A stretch of DNA of 64,000 nt, taken from the NCBI RefSeq assembly GCF_017874035.1, contig NZ_JAGGKV010000003.1:310001-374000 (forward strand). Direction: 5' to 3'. This DNA comes from Paenibacillus aceris. GTDB lineage: Bacteria > Bacillota > Bacilli > Paenibacillales > NBRC-103111. The position numbers and the translations under genes were made by a program. Below are positions 46,470-54,706 of the stretch, piece by piece (the first letter of the stretch is position 1; each line of letters opens with the position of its first letter). The notes below the pieces were generated by a model. The model was given only the letters and a program-made list of their open reading frames with translations. It did not search any database and was not told where the DNA came from.

Positions 46470-46543
46470 TGTATGAGATGCAGCCCTGGAGTTCCCTTAT
46501 GTGTCTCTCTTGCAATTGGATACGTTCCTTAGTTCGATGGGGA

Positions 46544-47428
46544 TCATTTTGAACTGAGGCCAAGCTCTTCACGACCCTGAGTGTCCTCTCCATACATAGC
46601 AGGATTTAGTTGCCTTGCTATGGCCAAGTCAAGCAGCACCCGCTCTGTCTGCCGATCTTCCAGGCTTTCTACCCACAAACGGATCAAATCGTTCATCCGG
46701 GTTGCACTTTTAAGCGGAATTGGATGCTTCGCATCCTTAAGGAAATAGAGCGAGCTGTGAGGCAGACCTTGATGAAGCAAGTTAGCATACCGATGAAACG
46801 AGCCATCTTTCTGACCGTACATCAACAGCATCGGATGGTGGATGTTATGAAGTCTCTGCGTACATGTGTAGCTAAGCGATTGTTTAAAATACATACACAC
46901 ATCATTGGCCGTATCACTTAGCGAACTCTCGTATAGCTGACGATAGGTCGAGGAATTGTCCGCATTTCCGTTCGTGATGGCTTTACTCAGTAGCTTCATT
47001 AGCAGATCGGAGCCGGTAAGATTACAAGCCATCCACGCTCTAACTTTGTTATAGACATCCGTCAATTCCGACATGCCGCTTACCACGATTCCCCCAAAGA
47101 AACGTTCAGGGTACTTAAGCAGTGCTTCCAATACGACCATTCCGCCCGTAGAATATCCGCACAGAAACACCTTTTCAATGTCCAGAGCGTCAAGCAGCAT
47201 TCTAGTATCCTCTGCCACTACTGAAATGCTGAGCGGGCGATCCGATGCCTTGCTGGACCCATGCCCGCGAATATCAAAGGTAATCACTTGGAAATGCTGA
47301 GATAGCTGCTTTTTTTGATAAAAGAAAACCTCTGAAGTCAACAGAGGTGAGTGAATAAACACGATCGGGGTGCCGGTTCCTGAAATCTCATAATTCAGAA
47401 TCGTCCCATTTAAAGTGGCGAAAGGCAA
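46544..47428 (-). CDS. Alpha/beta hydrolase
   Basis: This 294-residue protein has the alpha/beta-hydrolase fold with nucleophile elbow GYSTGG, oxyanion region VFIHSPLL, an acid in MYGQKDGS and a catalytic His in DAKHPIP. Start is TTG 47428 with GGAGG 8 bases upstream. Substrate unknown; ester or haloperoxidase-like relatives are common. It is separated from yuiB by about 70 bp on the same strand. Confidence 0.85.
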   Translation of the reverse strand: MPFATLNGTILNYEISGTGTPIVFIHSPLLTSEVFFYQKKQLSQHFQVITFDIRGHGSSKASDRPLSISVVAEDTRMLLDALDIEKVFLCGYSTGGMVVLEALLKYPERFFGGIVVSGMSELTDVYNKVRAWMACNLTGSDLLMKLLSKAITNGNADNSSTYRQLYESSLSDTANDVCMYFKQSLSYTCTQRLHNIHHPMLLMYGQKDGSFHRYANLLHQGLPHSSLYFLKDAKHPIPLKSATRMNDLIRLWVESLEDRQTERVLLDLAIARQLNPAMYGEDTQGREELGLSSK

Positions 47429-47500
47429 AGTCGCATCCTCCGTTAGGTCAAGTTCAAGAACTTCACCTTATCGTGACCAACTCTGCCTTCTTTTATGACA

Positions 47501-47785
47501 CTAGAACATTTTGAAGCCTTTGATGCGCAGCGTTTTAATGGCTGACCCGCTAAGAATAGCGCCAACCAAGCCACCGATGGCCGGAACGATGTCCACAATC
47601 GTAAAGCTCTCACCGCTCGATAAAAAAGAGGCGGACCCCATCGACCCGTAAATCACAACTCCGATAACCAACGCGATGAACGCATAGAGCGGAAACCATG
47701 TGGTCTTCATCAGCATGTTCAAAATAAAACCGATTCCAAAAAATAACACCATCATTAAGACAGTGGCGATGATCATTTGCAGCAA
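47501..47785 (-). CDS. yuiB: YuiB-like membrane protein
   Basis: The 94-residue protein has three TM segments (IATVLMMVLFFGIGFILNML; FPLYAFIALVIGVVIYG; IVDIVPAIGGLVGAILSG) and a C-terminal LRIKGFKMF close to the end of Bacillus YuiB. Start is TTG 47785 with AGGGAGG 8 bases upstream. Function unknown. In Bacillus it lies in the same chromosomal region as yumB and yumC, as here. Confidence 0.75.
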   Translation of the reverse strand: MLQMIIATVLMMVLFFGIGFILNMLMKTTWFPLYAFIALVIGVVIYGSMGSASFLSSGESFTIVDIVPAIGGLVGAILSGSAIKTLRIKGFKMF

Positions 47786-47897
47786 CGTCTGTTCCTCCCT
47801 GGTAGAAACTCATTCCTTTTCTTCTCATTGTAATCCACCAAATCCCACAGGTAAAGTGTACACAAATTGAACATTTACCTCTTCACCCTTTGTTCAT

Positions 47898-47926
47898 TTG
47901 CCCTTTCTCCATGAATTGGATACAAT
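47898..47926 (+). promoter_or_regulatory. hemQ promoter
   Basis: TTGCCC, 17-bp spacer, TACAAT, ending 35 bp before ATG 47961. Confidence 0.55.
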
Positions 47927-47960
47927 GTAGGGGATATTAGCCTTGAATGGAGGAACACTC

Positions 47961-48707
47961 ATGAGTGAAGCCGTACAAACGCTGGAAGGCTGGTATGCGC
48001 TCCATGATTTCCGTATGATTGACTGGAACGCATGGCATGCCGCAACCCCGCAAGAGCGTAAGCATGCAACGGAAGAGCTGAATACATTCCTATCCGAATG
48101 GCAGCAAATTGAAAACGATAAACTAGGCAGCACTGCCGTATATAGCATCGTTGGTCAGAAAGCTGATTTTGTATTCATGCAATTGCGCGAAACACTTGAA
48201 GAACTTAATGATCTGGAAAATGCTTTTAATAAATCCAGCTTCGCCGCTTTTACAATCCCGGTATATTCCTACGTTTCTATCGTTGAATTAAGCAGCTACT
48301 TGGCTAAGCCTGGCGTCGATCCTTCGGAAGATCCAGAGATCCAAGCGCGCTTAAAGCCTACGCTGCCAAAAGCGAAGCACATCTGCTTCTATCCGATGAA
48401 CAAACGCCGCGAAGGCAATGACAACTGGTACATGCTTCCTGCGGACGACCGCAAAACAATGATGCGCAGCCACGGCATGATCGGCCGTACATACGCAGGC
48501 AAAGTGAAACAAATCATCACGGGCTCTGTTGGGCTGGATGATTGGGAGTGGGGCGTAACACTTTTCTCCGATGATCCTCTGCATTTCAAAAAGCTTGTGT
48601 ACGAAATGCGTTTTGACGAAGTGAGCGCACGTTTCGGCGAATTCGGCGATTTTTACGTGGGCAATCTGCTTACACCTGAGAAATTCACTAAACTTATTAC
48701 AGTTTAA
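47961..48707 (+). CDS. hemQ: Coproheme decarboxylase (hydrogen peroxide-dependent haem synthase)
   Basis: The 248-residue chlorite-dismutase-family enzyme decarboxylates coproheme III to haem b with H2O2 in the Gram-positive haem pathway. The catalytic Tyr lies in FYPMNKRR and the proximal His in [35 protein letters not shown] is a strong family signature. ATG 47961 follows GGAGG; an in-frame ATG at 47943 lies before the site. It stands among haem- and respiration-linked genes. Confidence 0.93.
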   Translation: MSEAVQTLEGWYALHDFRMIDWNAWHAATPQERKHATEELNTFLSEWQQIENDKLGSTAVYSIVGQKADFVFMQLRETLEELNDLENAFNKSSFAAFTIPVYSYVSIVELSSYLAKPGVDPSEDPEIQARLKPTLPKAKHICFYPMNKRREGNDNWYMLPADDRKTMMRSHGMIGRTYAGKVKQIITGSVGLDDWEWGVTLFSDDPLHFKKLVYEMRFDEVSARFGEFGDFYVGNLLTPEKFTKLITV

Positions 48708-48719
48708 AATAGCACGTAG

Positions 48720-48748
48720 AAGGATAGACCTCTGGTCTATCCTTTTTT
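48720..48748 (+). terminator. hemQ terminator
   Basis: AAGGATAGACC-tct-GGTCTATCCTT followed by TTTT. Confidence 0.92.
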
Positions 48749-48773
48749 ATCGGCTTTATCGGTGGCAAAAAAA

Positions 48774-48803
48774 AGAAAGCTTACTCTTCAGAGAGCAAGC
48801 TTC
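48774..48803 (-). terminator. Terminator of the 93-aa hypothetical gene
   Basis: On the minus strand GAAGCTTGCTCTC pairs with GAGTAAGCTTTC, followed by TTTTTTTT. Confidence 0.8.
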
Positions 48804-48810
48804 CTATCTT

Positions 48811-49092
48811 TTAGTCCTCATCCTCGTCGTCACGAAGCGCAGCGGCAAGTTCGGCTTCCATCTGCGCTTTGCGTGCGAGATACTCTTCCGTATCCCTGTC
48901 ACGCTGACGGCTTTTTTCCTTCAACCTTTCAATGGCTGGAAGAATGAGAATATCAATTTCCTTTTGTACAACAGCAACATGATCGTAACGTTTCTCAGCT
49001 TCTAGAAAGTGACCGACCTCGATCAGTGCATTGTAACGATCCAGTTCATCCCGGGTAAGAAGTCCTCTTACTTGGACACTGCAGTGCCGCAT
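48811..49092 (-). CDS. Conserved hypothetical protein (93 aa)
   Basis: GGGGGG lies 6 bases before ATG 49092. The product is mostly charged helix (about 20-80; LDRYNALIEVGHFLEAEKRYDHV) with an acidic tail DDEDED and no TM or Cys motif. It starts 27 bp after the NDH-2 gene on the same strand and has its own terminator, so it is probably the second gene of that operon. Function not recognised. Confidence 0.55.
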   Translation of the reverse strand: MRHCSVQVRGLLTRDELDRYNALIEVGHFLEAEKRYDHVAVVQKEIDILILPAIERLKEKSRQRDRDTEEYLARKAQMEAELAAALRDDEDED

Positions 49093-49119
49093 GGCGATCC
49101 CCCCGATTACATATGATGA

Positions 49120-50310
49120 CTAGAAACGCCCTTTACGAATAACTAGCGGAATTCCGCCGATAATGTAGAGGTACCTCATATCAACCACTTTTTTCATCAT
49201 GGCTGCAACATTACCTTTGAGCTTGCGGGAACCAACGATACCGATCGCTTGACCTTTACCTAGGGAAGCAACTGTACCTTTGTTCGAGAATTTGAAAGTC
49301 TTCATTTGCGAACCGCGAATGGAAGCAATCAAGTTATGAGCAACAGCTTCACCTTGCTGCATCGCGATTTGCGCCGTTGGAGGGAATGGTCTTCCTTCAT
49401 CGTTCATAACGATGGAACAGTCGCCTACAACATAGATGTTGTCGAATTGAGGAGCACGCAAGAACTCATCAACTTTAATTCTGCCGCGCATTGTTTCAAA
49501 ACCAGCCTCGTCCAGCATGTGGTTACCGCGGATACCGCCTGTCCAAACAACGGTTGCAGCTTTTATGAACTCATCGCCGGCGATAAGAACACCTTCCGGT
49601 GTGCATTCTTTAATCGCTGTACCGATTTTGAATGTGATGCCTTTGTCTGTCAGAACTTTCATCGCATACTCAACCAGCTCAGGATCAAAACCTGGCAAAG
49701 CAGTTGGAGCAGCTTCAATATTATAAATCTTCACGAGGGAAGGATCAACGTCAAACTCTTTGCAAAGCTGCGGAATACGATCAGCAAGCTCACCAATGAA
49801 TTCGATACCGGTAAAACCTGCTCCACCGATGACGAATGTCAGGTAATCTTTGCGATCCGGTTCACGCTTGTACTTCGCGAATTGATACTCAATGTGCTCG
49901 CGAATGAAGCGAACGCTGTTAATACTGCGGATATTGAGTGCATTTTCTTTAAGTCCAGGGATACCGAACGTTTCAGCTTCGCCACCAAGACCGATAACTA
50001 GGTAGTCATAAGAAAGCGTACCGTCTTCAAGGATAACTTTCTTCTCATGCGGACGGATTTGAGTAACAGTCGATTTCACGAAATCCACTTTGAACTCATC
50101 GATCAATTTCAAAATGTTCACGCGTGCATTTTCAGGATTATCTGTCCCTGCCGCTGGCATATGGAGATGCGTGGTAATATAATGATAATCATGTTTGTTT
50201 ACGAGTGTTACATCAGCTTCATTGTAATTTAACTCTTTTTGCAAACGAATTGCAGAAAGAATCCCGCCGTACCCGGCTCCTAGAATAACGATTCTTGGTA
50301 TTCTACTCAT
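49120..50310 (-). CDS. yumB: NAD(P)/FAD-dependent oxidoreductase, type II NADH dehydrogenase (YumB-like)
   Basis: The 396-residue flavoprotein has an FAD Rossmann motif (IVILGAGYGGILSAIRLQ), a second NADH Rossmann motif (TFVIGGAGFTGIEFIGELAD) and the family C-terminal AATVVWTGGIRGN, VVGDCS, PTAQIAMQQGEAVAHNL. It would pass electrons from NADH to menaquinone at the membrane without pumping protons. A Rex-type box lies 50-67 bp upstream, suggesting control by the NADH/NAD+ ratio. Confidence 0.88.
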   Translation of the reverse strand: MSRIPRIVILGAGYGGILSAIRLQKELNYNEADVTLVNKHDYHYITTHLHMPAAGTDNPENARVNILKLIDEFKVDFVKSTVTQIRPHEKKVILEDGTLSYDYLVIGLGGEAETFGIPGLKENALNIRSINSVRFIREHIEYQFAKYKREPDRKDYLTFVIGGAGFTGIEFIGELADRIPQLCKEFDVDPSLVKIYNIEAAPTALPGFDPELVEYAMKVLTDKGITFKIGTAIKECTPEGVLIAGDEFIKAATVVWTGGIRGNHMLDEAGFETMRGRIKVDEFLRAPQFDNIYVVGDCSIVMNDEGRPFPPTAQIAMQQGEAVAHNLIASIRGSQMKTFKFSNKGTVASLGKGQAIGIVGSRKLKGNVAAMMKKVVDMRYLYIIGGIPLVIRKGRF

Positions 50311-50359
50311 GTTTCTCTCACTTCCATATCCGATTTTATTGTCCCATGGTTTCTCTATC

Positions 50360-50377
50360 TTGTGAAAAATTACACAA
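50360..50377. promoter_or_regulatory. Rex box upstream of the NDH-2 gene
   Basis: TTGTGAA-AAAT-TACACAA matches the Rex consensus TTGTGAA-n4-TTCACAA with one mismatch. It lies 50 bp from the start of the NADH dehydrogenase gene. Bacillus Rex represses an ndh operon through such a site. Confidence 0.7.
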
Positions 50378-50720
50378 ACAGCTTCAAAAGTGATATACTG
50401 CTTCTAGTTTGCTCTCACACGTAGTGATTTATGATGAAACAGGATGAAATTAGTCACAACATGCTAAAGCGATTCTCATGATATAATATAATTTTAATTA
50501 GTAAAGATCAAGTGCTATTTTGGCTTAAAATCAGGCTTACAGCCCCTTCTGGCCTGTCCAACCATTGTAAGCATTACTTATCATATTTATAAGCGAATTA
50601 TATAAAGAAATCACACTTTTCTGTTTCCTTCATTAGAAGAGGCGTTTATAATGGAATAATGATTGTGGCAGTTCTCAGAATTATCGCACATCAAAGGAAA
50701 TGAATCGGAGGAGTTTAACA

Positions 50721-51722
50721 ATGATCGAGAGAGAAACGAATCAAGACATCGTCGATATTATTGTCATCGGTGGTGGGCCAGCTGGGATGTTCGCATCCTT
50801 CTACGCAGGTATGCGTCAAGCATCCGTGAAAATTATTGAGAGCATGCCGCAGCTCGGTGGACAGCTTGCAGCTCTTTATCCTGAGAAGTACATTTATGAC
50901 GTTGCCGGATTCCCTAAAGTAACCGCGCAAGATTTAGTCAATAACTTACTAGCTCAAATGAAACACTTCCCAATAGATGTATGCCTGGAAGAGAAAGTAC
51001 ACCAAGTTGTGAAGAAAGAAGAACGCCTTTTTGAGATTACTACGGACAAAGGCACCCATACCAGCCGGGCAGTTATTATTACGGGCGGAGTTGGCGCATT
51101 TGAACCGCGTCGCTTAGAGCTTCCGGAAGCTGCGCAATTCGAGAAAAAGAACCTTCACTATTTCGTAAGCGATCTGAATGCTTTCGCCGGTCAAAAAGTA
51201 TTGATCAGCGGTGGTGGCGATTCCGCGGTAGACTGGGCGCTAATGCTTGAGCCGATCGCTGAGAAAGTTACGCTTATCCATCGTCGCGATAAATTCCGCG
51301 CTCACGAGCACAGTGTTGAGAACTTGATGAATTCCAAAGTAAACGTTGTAACGCCTACAGAAATTACTAAGCTTCATGGCAGCGACCGTATTGAGCAAGT
51401 TACGCTTAAAGATATCAAATCCGGCGAAGAAACCGTTCATGATGTCGATGCCGTCATTGTTAACTTCGGATTCGTATCCTCCCTTGGACCGATCGCCGAG
51501 TGGGGCCTCAACATCGAGAATGGCTCCATCGTCGTTGATTCCAGAATGGAAACGAACATTCCGGGTATCTTTGCTGCCGGGGACATCACCACATATCCGG
51601 GTAAATTGAAATTGATTGCTGTTGGCTTCGGTGAAGCACCTACCGCGATTAACAATGCCAAAGTTTATATTGATCCAAAAGCAAAACTTTCGCCAGGACA
51701 CAGCTCAAATTTGAAATTTTAA
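50721..51722 (+). CDS. yumC: Ferredoxin--NADP(+) reductase, thioredoxin-reductase-like type
   Basis: The 333-residue flavoprotein resembles thioredoxin reductase but lacks the CxxC active site, as in YumC. FAD motif [45 protein letters not shown] motif [15 protein letters not shown] and FAD motif [16 protein letters not shown] are visible. It reduces ferredoxin or flavodoxin with NADPH. ATG 50721 follows GGAGGAG. The 410-bp gap upstream holds the Rex box at its far end; the rest (50378-50700) is AT-rich with nothing else recognised. Confidence 0.92.
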   Translation: MIERETNQDIVDIIVIGGGPAGMFASFYAGMRQASVKIIESMPQLGGQLAALYPEKYIYDVAGFPKVTAQDLVNNLLAQMKHFPIDVCLEEKVHQVVKKEERLFEITTDKGTHTSRAVIITGGVGAFEPRRLELPEAAQFEKKNLHYFVSDLNAFAGQKVLISGGGDSAVDWALMLEPIAEKVTLIHRRDKFRAHEHSVENLMNSKVNVVTPTEITKLHGSDRIEQVTLKDIKSGEETVHDVDAVIVNFGFVSSLGPIAEWGLNIENGSIVVDSRMETNIPGIFAAGDITTYPGKLKLIAVGFGEAPTAINNAKVYIDPKAKLSPGHSSNLKF

Positions 51723-51736
51723 TCTTTCTACATAAA

Positions 51737-51784
51737 AAGGGGTATTCTATACCTAATCTTCGGATTAGGAGGAATACCCCTTTG
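51737..51784 (+). terminator. yumC terminator hairpin that also contains the next gene's ribosome site
   Basis: AAAGGGGTATTC pairs with GAATACCCCTTT, with an inner CCTAATC-ttcg-GATTAGG stem. The 3' arm includes AGGAGG, the only ribosome site for the TTG start at 51782. Confidence 0.75.
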
Positions 51785-52033
51785 TCTTATATATGTCCGG
51801 TTTGCAATGGCCTGCAGGAATTAACCACCGAATGCCCCGTTTGCTCGCATGCTATGTGTGATGGCGGCAGACTAAGCGACTACCTCGGTCCCTACTCCCC
51901 CTATCGGGAGATTGATGAGTACTCGATGTCGGATTCGGACGGCACACTGTCGGGTCATGAAGATCAATGCCTACATCTGCTCAATTGCCCCGATTGTAAT
52001 CACAGTTTAACCATCCAGATACAAAATCTATGA
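51782..52033 (+). CDS. Small zinc-ribbon-like protein (83 aa)
   Basis: Start is TTG 51782, with AGGAGG about 10 bases upstream inside a hairpin. Cys pairs CPVCNG (near the N-terminus), CPVCSHAMC and CPDCNHS suggest one or two bound zinc ions. An acidic, Tyr-rich stretch separates them. It follows yumC by 60 bp. No family name can be given. Read-through past the hairpin may be needed for its expression. Confidence 0.6.
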   Translation: MSYICPVCNGLQELTTECPVCSHAMCDGGRLSDYLGPYSPYREIDEYSMSDSDGTLSGHEDQCLHLLNCPDCNHSLTIQIQNL

Positions 52034-52083
52034 GAAGAAGTCTCTCGTAGATAAGTCATGTAGAGATATAATTCTTATATGCT

Positions 52084-52239
52084 CTAATTCAGCGGAGTTT
52101 CATCCTTGATGTACACTTGCAACTTCAAATTCCGTCTCTGAATTTCGGCGAGCAATAAATCAACAAAATCTGATTCCAATCTCAAATCCAATGCTTTGTA
52201 ATAAGAGTCGATCAATGTTTCGTCGCTAATTTGTCTCAC
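52084..52239 (-). CDS. sda: Sporulation histidine kinase inhibitor Sda
   Basis: This 51-residue frame starts at GTG 52239 with AGGTGAT about 6 bases upstream. The product (RQISDETLIDSYYKALDLRL, then ESDFVDLLLAEIQRRNLKL) matches Sda of Bacillus in length and in its pattern of two antiparallel helices, including LSDExLIxSYxKA and F(I/V)xLLxxEIxRR. Sda binds sporulation kinases (KinA) and blocks phosphorelay entry when replication is disturbed. Four DnaA-box-like sites lie upstream at 52308-52406, as expected for a DnaA-controlled checkpoint gene. Confidence 0.88.
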   Translation of the reverse strand: MRQISDETLIDSYYKALDLRLESDFVDLLLAEIQRRNLKLQVYIKDETPLN

Positions 52240-52307
52240 TGAAATCACCTTTATTCTATAATTTGTAATTATATTATCACGGGGTCAAAAATAGAACAAC
52301 TGTTCCG

Positions 52308-52406
52308 TTATCCACAGAAAAGTGTGTATATCCTGTGGGTAATTTGTTGATATCCCCCCTAAACGGTATGAATGCTCGGAGGATAATGTGCATAAAGTTA
52401 TACACA
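52308..52406. promoter_or_regulatory. DnaA-box cluster upstream of sda
   Basis: TTATCCACA (52308-52316, perfect consensus), TGTGGGTAA (52334-52342), TGTGCATAA (52387-52395) and TTATACACA (52398-52406), the last three one mismatch away. They lie in the gap between sda and the divergent gene at 52579. DnaA activates sda transcription in Bacillus. Confidence 0.75.
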
Positions 52407-52578
52407 CGCCAGGAAGCTCATCTTGCGATAAAAAAAATTGATCACTATTTTCGAGGGAAATGTTGTCATACTTAATATTGCCTTAACTTAGTTCACAAAT
52501 TTGAAAAGAAATTTTAATCGCCAGTTAATATTCATCGCATACAATGTTAGTAGATAGTTAAACAAAGGAGAGATTACA

Positions 52579-52740
52579 TTGATCGTCTACGATATTGTAC
52601 TGAATGGTGAAATTAAAGAAACGATTAAACCCAAAAAGAACCGTTTGAAAGAAATCTATTCGTTTATGCTGGAACAAAGCAAGCTTATGAAAGCTAAATA
52701 TGGCGACAACGTCAAAATTAAAGGCCGCATCGTGTACTAG
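52579..52740 (+). CDS. Small conserved hypothetical protein (53 aa)
   Basis: TTG 52579 is preceded by AAAGGAG with about 8 bases. The 53-residue product (IVYDIVLNGEIKETIKPKKN, later MKAKYGDNVKIKGRIVY) is basic with a strand-helix-strand pattern. It diverges from sda across the DnaA-box region. No family recognised. A weak CCG/CGG hairpin before a T-run at 52749-52773 may end it. Confidence 0.6.
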   Translation: MIVYDIVLNGEIKETIKPKKNRLKEIYSFMLEQSKLMKAKYGDNVKIKGRIVY

Positions 52741-52787
52741 GAAATATTCCCCGTCACCTGCGGCTCTTTTTTTTCAACTATGCGATT

Positions 52788-52994
52788 TTAGATGATGCTT
52801 TTGCGATGCAGTACCGTTAATAATCGGTAAAAATCATAGCTTCCGTCTTTGGGCGTATCGATAAGACCTGCCTTAACCGCCGCATCCACCGCATCTTTGG
52901 CCCATTCAGGCACTTCTTTTAGCGCTGCTTGCCCCTCTAAAGCGCTTACTCTGGTTTGTAAGGCTGCTATTTGTGCCTGCAGCTGCTCTAACAT
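52788..52994 (-). CDS. Small coiled-coil protein (68 aa) paired with glucosaminidase
   Basis: ATG 52994 has GAGGAG 9 bases upstream; an in-frame TTG at 53024 overlaps the previous stop but lacks a site. The first 25 residues are a coiled coil (LEQLQAQIAALQTRVSALEG). The rest resembles half an SLH-like motif (VPEWAKDAVDAAVKAGLIDTPKDGSYDFYRLLTVLHR). It follows the glucosaminidase gene closely and may help place that enzyme in the wall. Confidence 0.6.
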   Translation of the reverse strand: MLEQLQAQIAALQTRVSALEGQAALKEVPEWAKDAVDAAVKAGLIDTPKDGSYDFYRLLTVLHRKSII

Positions 52995-53020
52995 CTGAAT
53001 AATCTCCTCATCATATCTTG

Positions 53021-53434
53021 TCAATCCATTCGTTTGAACGTCGCGTACCCGCTGTTTTGCAAAGCTTGCGTTTGTTCTCCAGGACTTTTGGCATTACGAA
53101 CACTTACATAACGGGAGGACTGAAAGAGAAGATCTTGATCTCTGAACCCTGCCTCGATCGTGGGATACGTGCGGAAATCACTAGGCACATTATCGTAACG
53201 CGTTCCGTTTATCAGCTCCCAGGTCGATGCTGAAACTCTGTCTCCTTGCCAATAAGGCGTAAGCACACCGCTACCGACCTTATACCCCACCAAATTGTTC
53301 CACGCGTTTACATTTCCACCTGTCTCCAAAATCGCCTGCGCGATTCGGACTGATGGAAAAATCGGAGAATTGTCCAAGCGCAGCTTGACAGCAATCGGCG
53401 CAATCAACTCGATAAATGCTTGTCTAGTTACCAT
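53021..53434 (-). CDS. Glucosaminidase-domain protein (GH73), small endolysin-like
   Basis: The 137-residue protein is essentially a single GH73 domain. The catalytic Glu is E37 in AQAILETG; WNNLVGYKVG, YDNVPSDFRTYPTIEAGFRDQDLLF and YATFKRMD are typical. No signal peptide is visible, which is odd for a wall hydrolase and recalls phage lysins or proteins exported without a signal. ATG 53434 follows GAGGAGGTG. It is paired with the small coiled-coil gene downstream. Confidence 0.8.
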   Translation of the reverse strand: MVTRQAFIELIAPIAVKLRLDNSPIFPSVRIAQAILETGGNVNAWNNLVGYKVGSGVLTPYWQGDRVSASTWELINGTRYDNVPSDFRTYPTIEAGFRDQDLLFQSSRYVSVRNAKSPGEQTQALQNSGYATFKRMD

Positions 53435-53533
53435 GCACTCACCTCCTCCTCTTTCGTTCAAACTAACATACTCTCAATCTATCTTATTCTTCTATGAGAA
53501 AAAAGTTCCCTCACGTTTACAATTCATATCCAC

Positions 53534-53564
53534 TTTACTTTTACCTTAGGTTAAGGTTTATTAA
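53534..53564 (+). promoter_or_regulatory. MerR-type promoter and dyad of the methyltransferase fusion gene
   Basis: TTTACT (53534-53539) and TATTAA (53559-53564) are 19 bp apart. The dyad ACCTTAGGTTAAGGT (53543-53557) fills the spacer. This is the layout of MerR-activated promoters such as those of Bmr/Mta regulators, and suggests autoregulation by the gene it precedes. Confidence 0.75.
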
Positions 53565-53586
53565 GTGAGGGAGGGTGCCTTTTATT

Positions 53587-54633
53587 ATGAAAATCAAAGA
53601 ATTAGCAGCTAAACTTAACATTTCACCAAGAACCATTCGCTTTTATGAGCAAAAAGGGCTGATCTCCCCGCACAAACAGGAGCACAATTTATATCGAACA
53701 TTTACAGAAAGGGAAGTATGGCGTTTGCAGACGATTATTTCCCTTAGAGAAGCTGGGATGACGATTGAAGATATTAAAAAAGCCTTGCCTCAAACTGACG
53801 AAGAAGATACGGAACAACTAAAGTACTATTTGGACATGCAGCGTTCCATCATCTTTTCCCAGTGGCTGGAGTTAAAACAAATTATTGAGACAACCGATAC
53901 GATGATCGATCTTTTGAACCATCAACAAACACTGCCATTAGACGATATTTTCTTGCTCGCCGAAGGATCCAAACGGTTAAGAGAGACCAGGAAAAATTGG
54001 AGCGATAAATGGAACTTCGACCATCAAGCCTTCACACATGACAATAATGTAGCTAATAATGATAGAGAATATAAGGACTATGAGAAAGCTCTTCAAACAA
54101 CGGTCAGCTGGGTTGCTCCAAAGGCAGGTGAACGAGGATTGGACATTGGTACAGGAACGGGGAATTTAGCCGCGAAGTTTCTCGATAAGGACATTCACAT
54201 GGCGGGCATTGATCAATCCATAGAAATGCTGAAGCACTGTGGGCGCAAACATGCCCAAATGGAACTAAAGTTAGGGAACTTTCTTGCGATTCCATACTTG
54301 GACGGACAATTTGATTTCATAGTGACCAGCTTTGCTTTGCACCATATTTCCGATGATCAAAAGAAACTGGCTTTGGGCGAAATGCGCCGCGTATTAAAGC
54401 CTCACGGTCGGATATGCATTACGGATTTAATGTTCGTTAATGAAGTCCACAAAGAACAGTACATGGCTAGCTTGGAACAGCAAGAAAAAAACGATGACAT
54501 CCACAGAATTCAAAATGAGTACTACGCGATGAGCACCTCGCTGCTGAATTGGTTCGAAGAAAATAGTTATATCACTAAACATATACAACTAAATGAGTTG
54601 CTGACTATTGTTTATGCTGTTCCGATTCGATAA
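53587..54633 (+). CDS. MerR-family regulator fused to a SAM-dependent methyltransferase
   Basis: The 348-residue protein has a MerR HTH (residues 1-70; KIKELAAKLNISPRTIRFYEQKGLI), a helical linker (about 75-125) and a class I methyltransferase domain from about 165. Motif I is LDIGTGTGNLA (about 184), motif II-like AGIDQSIEML, and DFIVTSFALHHISDD marks the Methyltransf_11/25 group. The MT domain stands where MerR proteins carry effector sensors. ATG 53587 has GGGAGGG about 9 bases upstream. A dyad with a 19-bp spacer precedes it. It is followed 73 bp later by another methyltransferase. Confidence 0.88.
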   Translation: MKIKELAAKLNISPRTIRFYEQKGLISPHKQEHNLYRTFTEREVWRLQTIISLREAGMTIEDIKKALPQTDEEDTEQLKYYLDMQRSIIFSQWLELKQIIETTDTMIDLLNHQQTLPLDDIFLLAEGSKRLRETRKNWSDKWNFDHQAFTHDNNVANNDREYKDYEKALQTTVSWVAPKAGERGLDIGTGTGNLAAKFLDKDIHMAGIDQSIEMLKHCGRKHAQMELKLGNFLAIPYLDGQFDFIVTSFALHHISDDQKKLALGEMRRVLKPHGRICITDLMFVNEVHKEQYMASLEQQEKNDDIHRIQNEYYAMSTSLLNWFEENSYITKHIQLNELLTIVYAVPIR

Positions 54634-54706
54634 TTATTCTTGACCTTCTCCTTACGTCAATCCTTACGATGTTCGTGTAGCGTTAATCTAAGGAGGAAAT
54701 TGAACA

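Noticed and set aside
46488..46515. Further copy of the GGGAACTAC repeat (GGAGTTCCC near 46491)
   Set aside because: Only a 6-8 base match, with no second unit and no 51-bp spacing.
49306..50001. Long plus-strand frame (231 codons) opposite the NDH-2 gene
   Set aside because: It is antisense to a clear flavoprotein gene, has no ribosome site and shows no domain wording; it is a shadow of codon bias.
52788..53434. Prophage lysis cassette
   Set aside because: The GH73 gene and its small partner stand alone, with no holin, tail, integrase or att site nearby.
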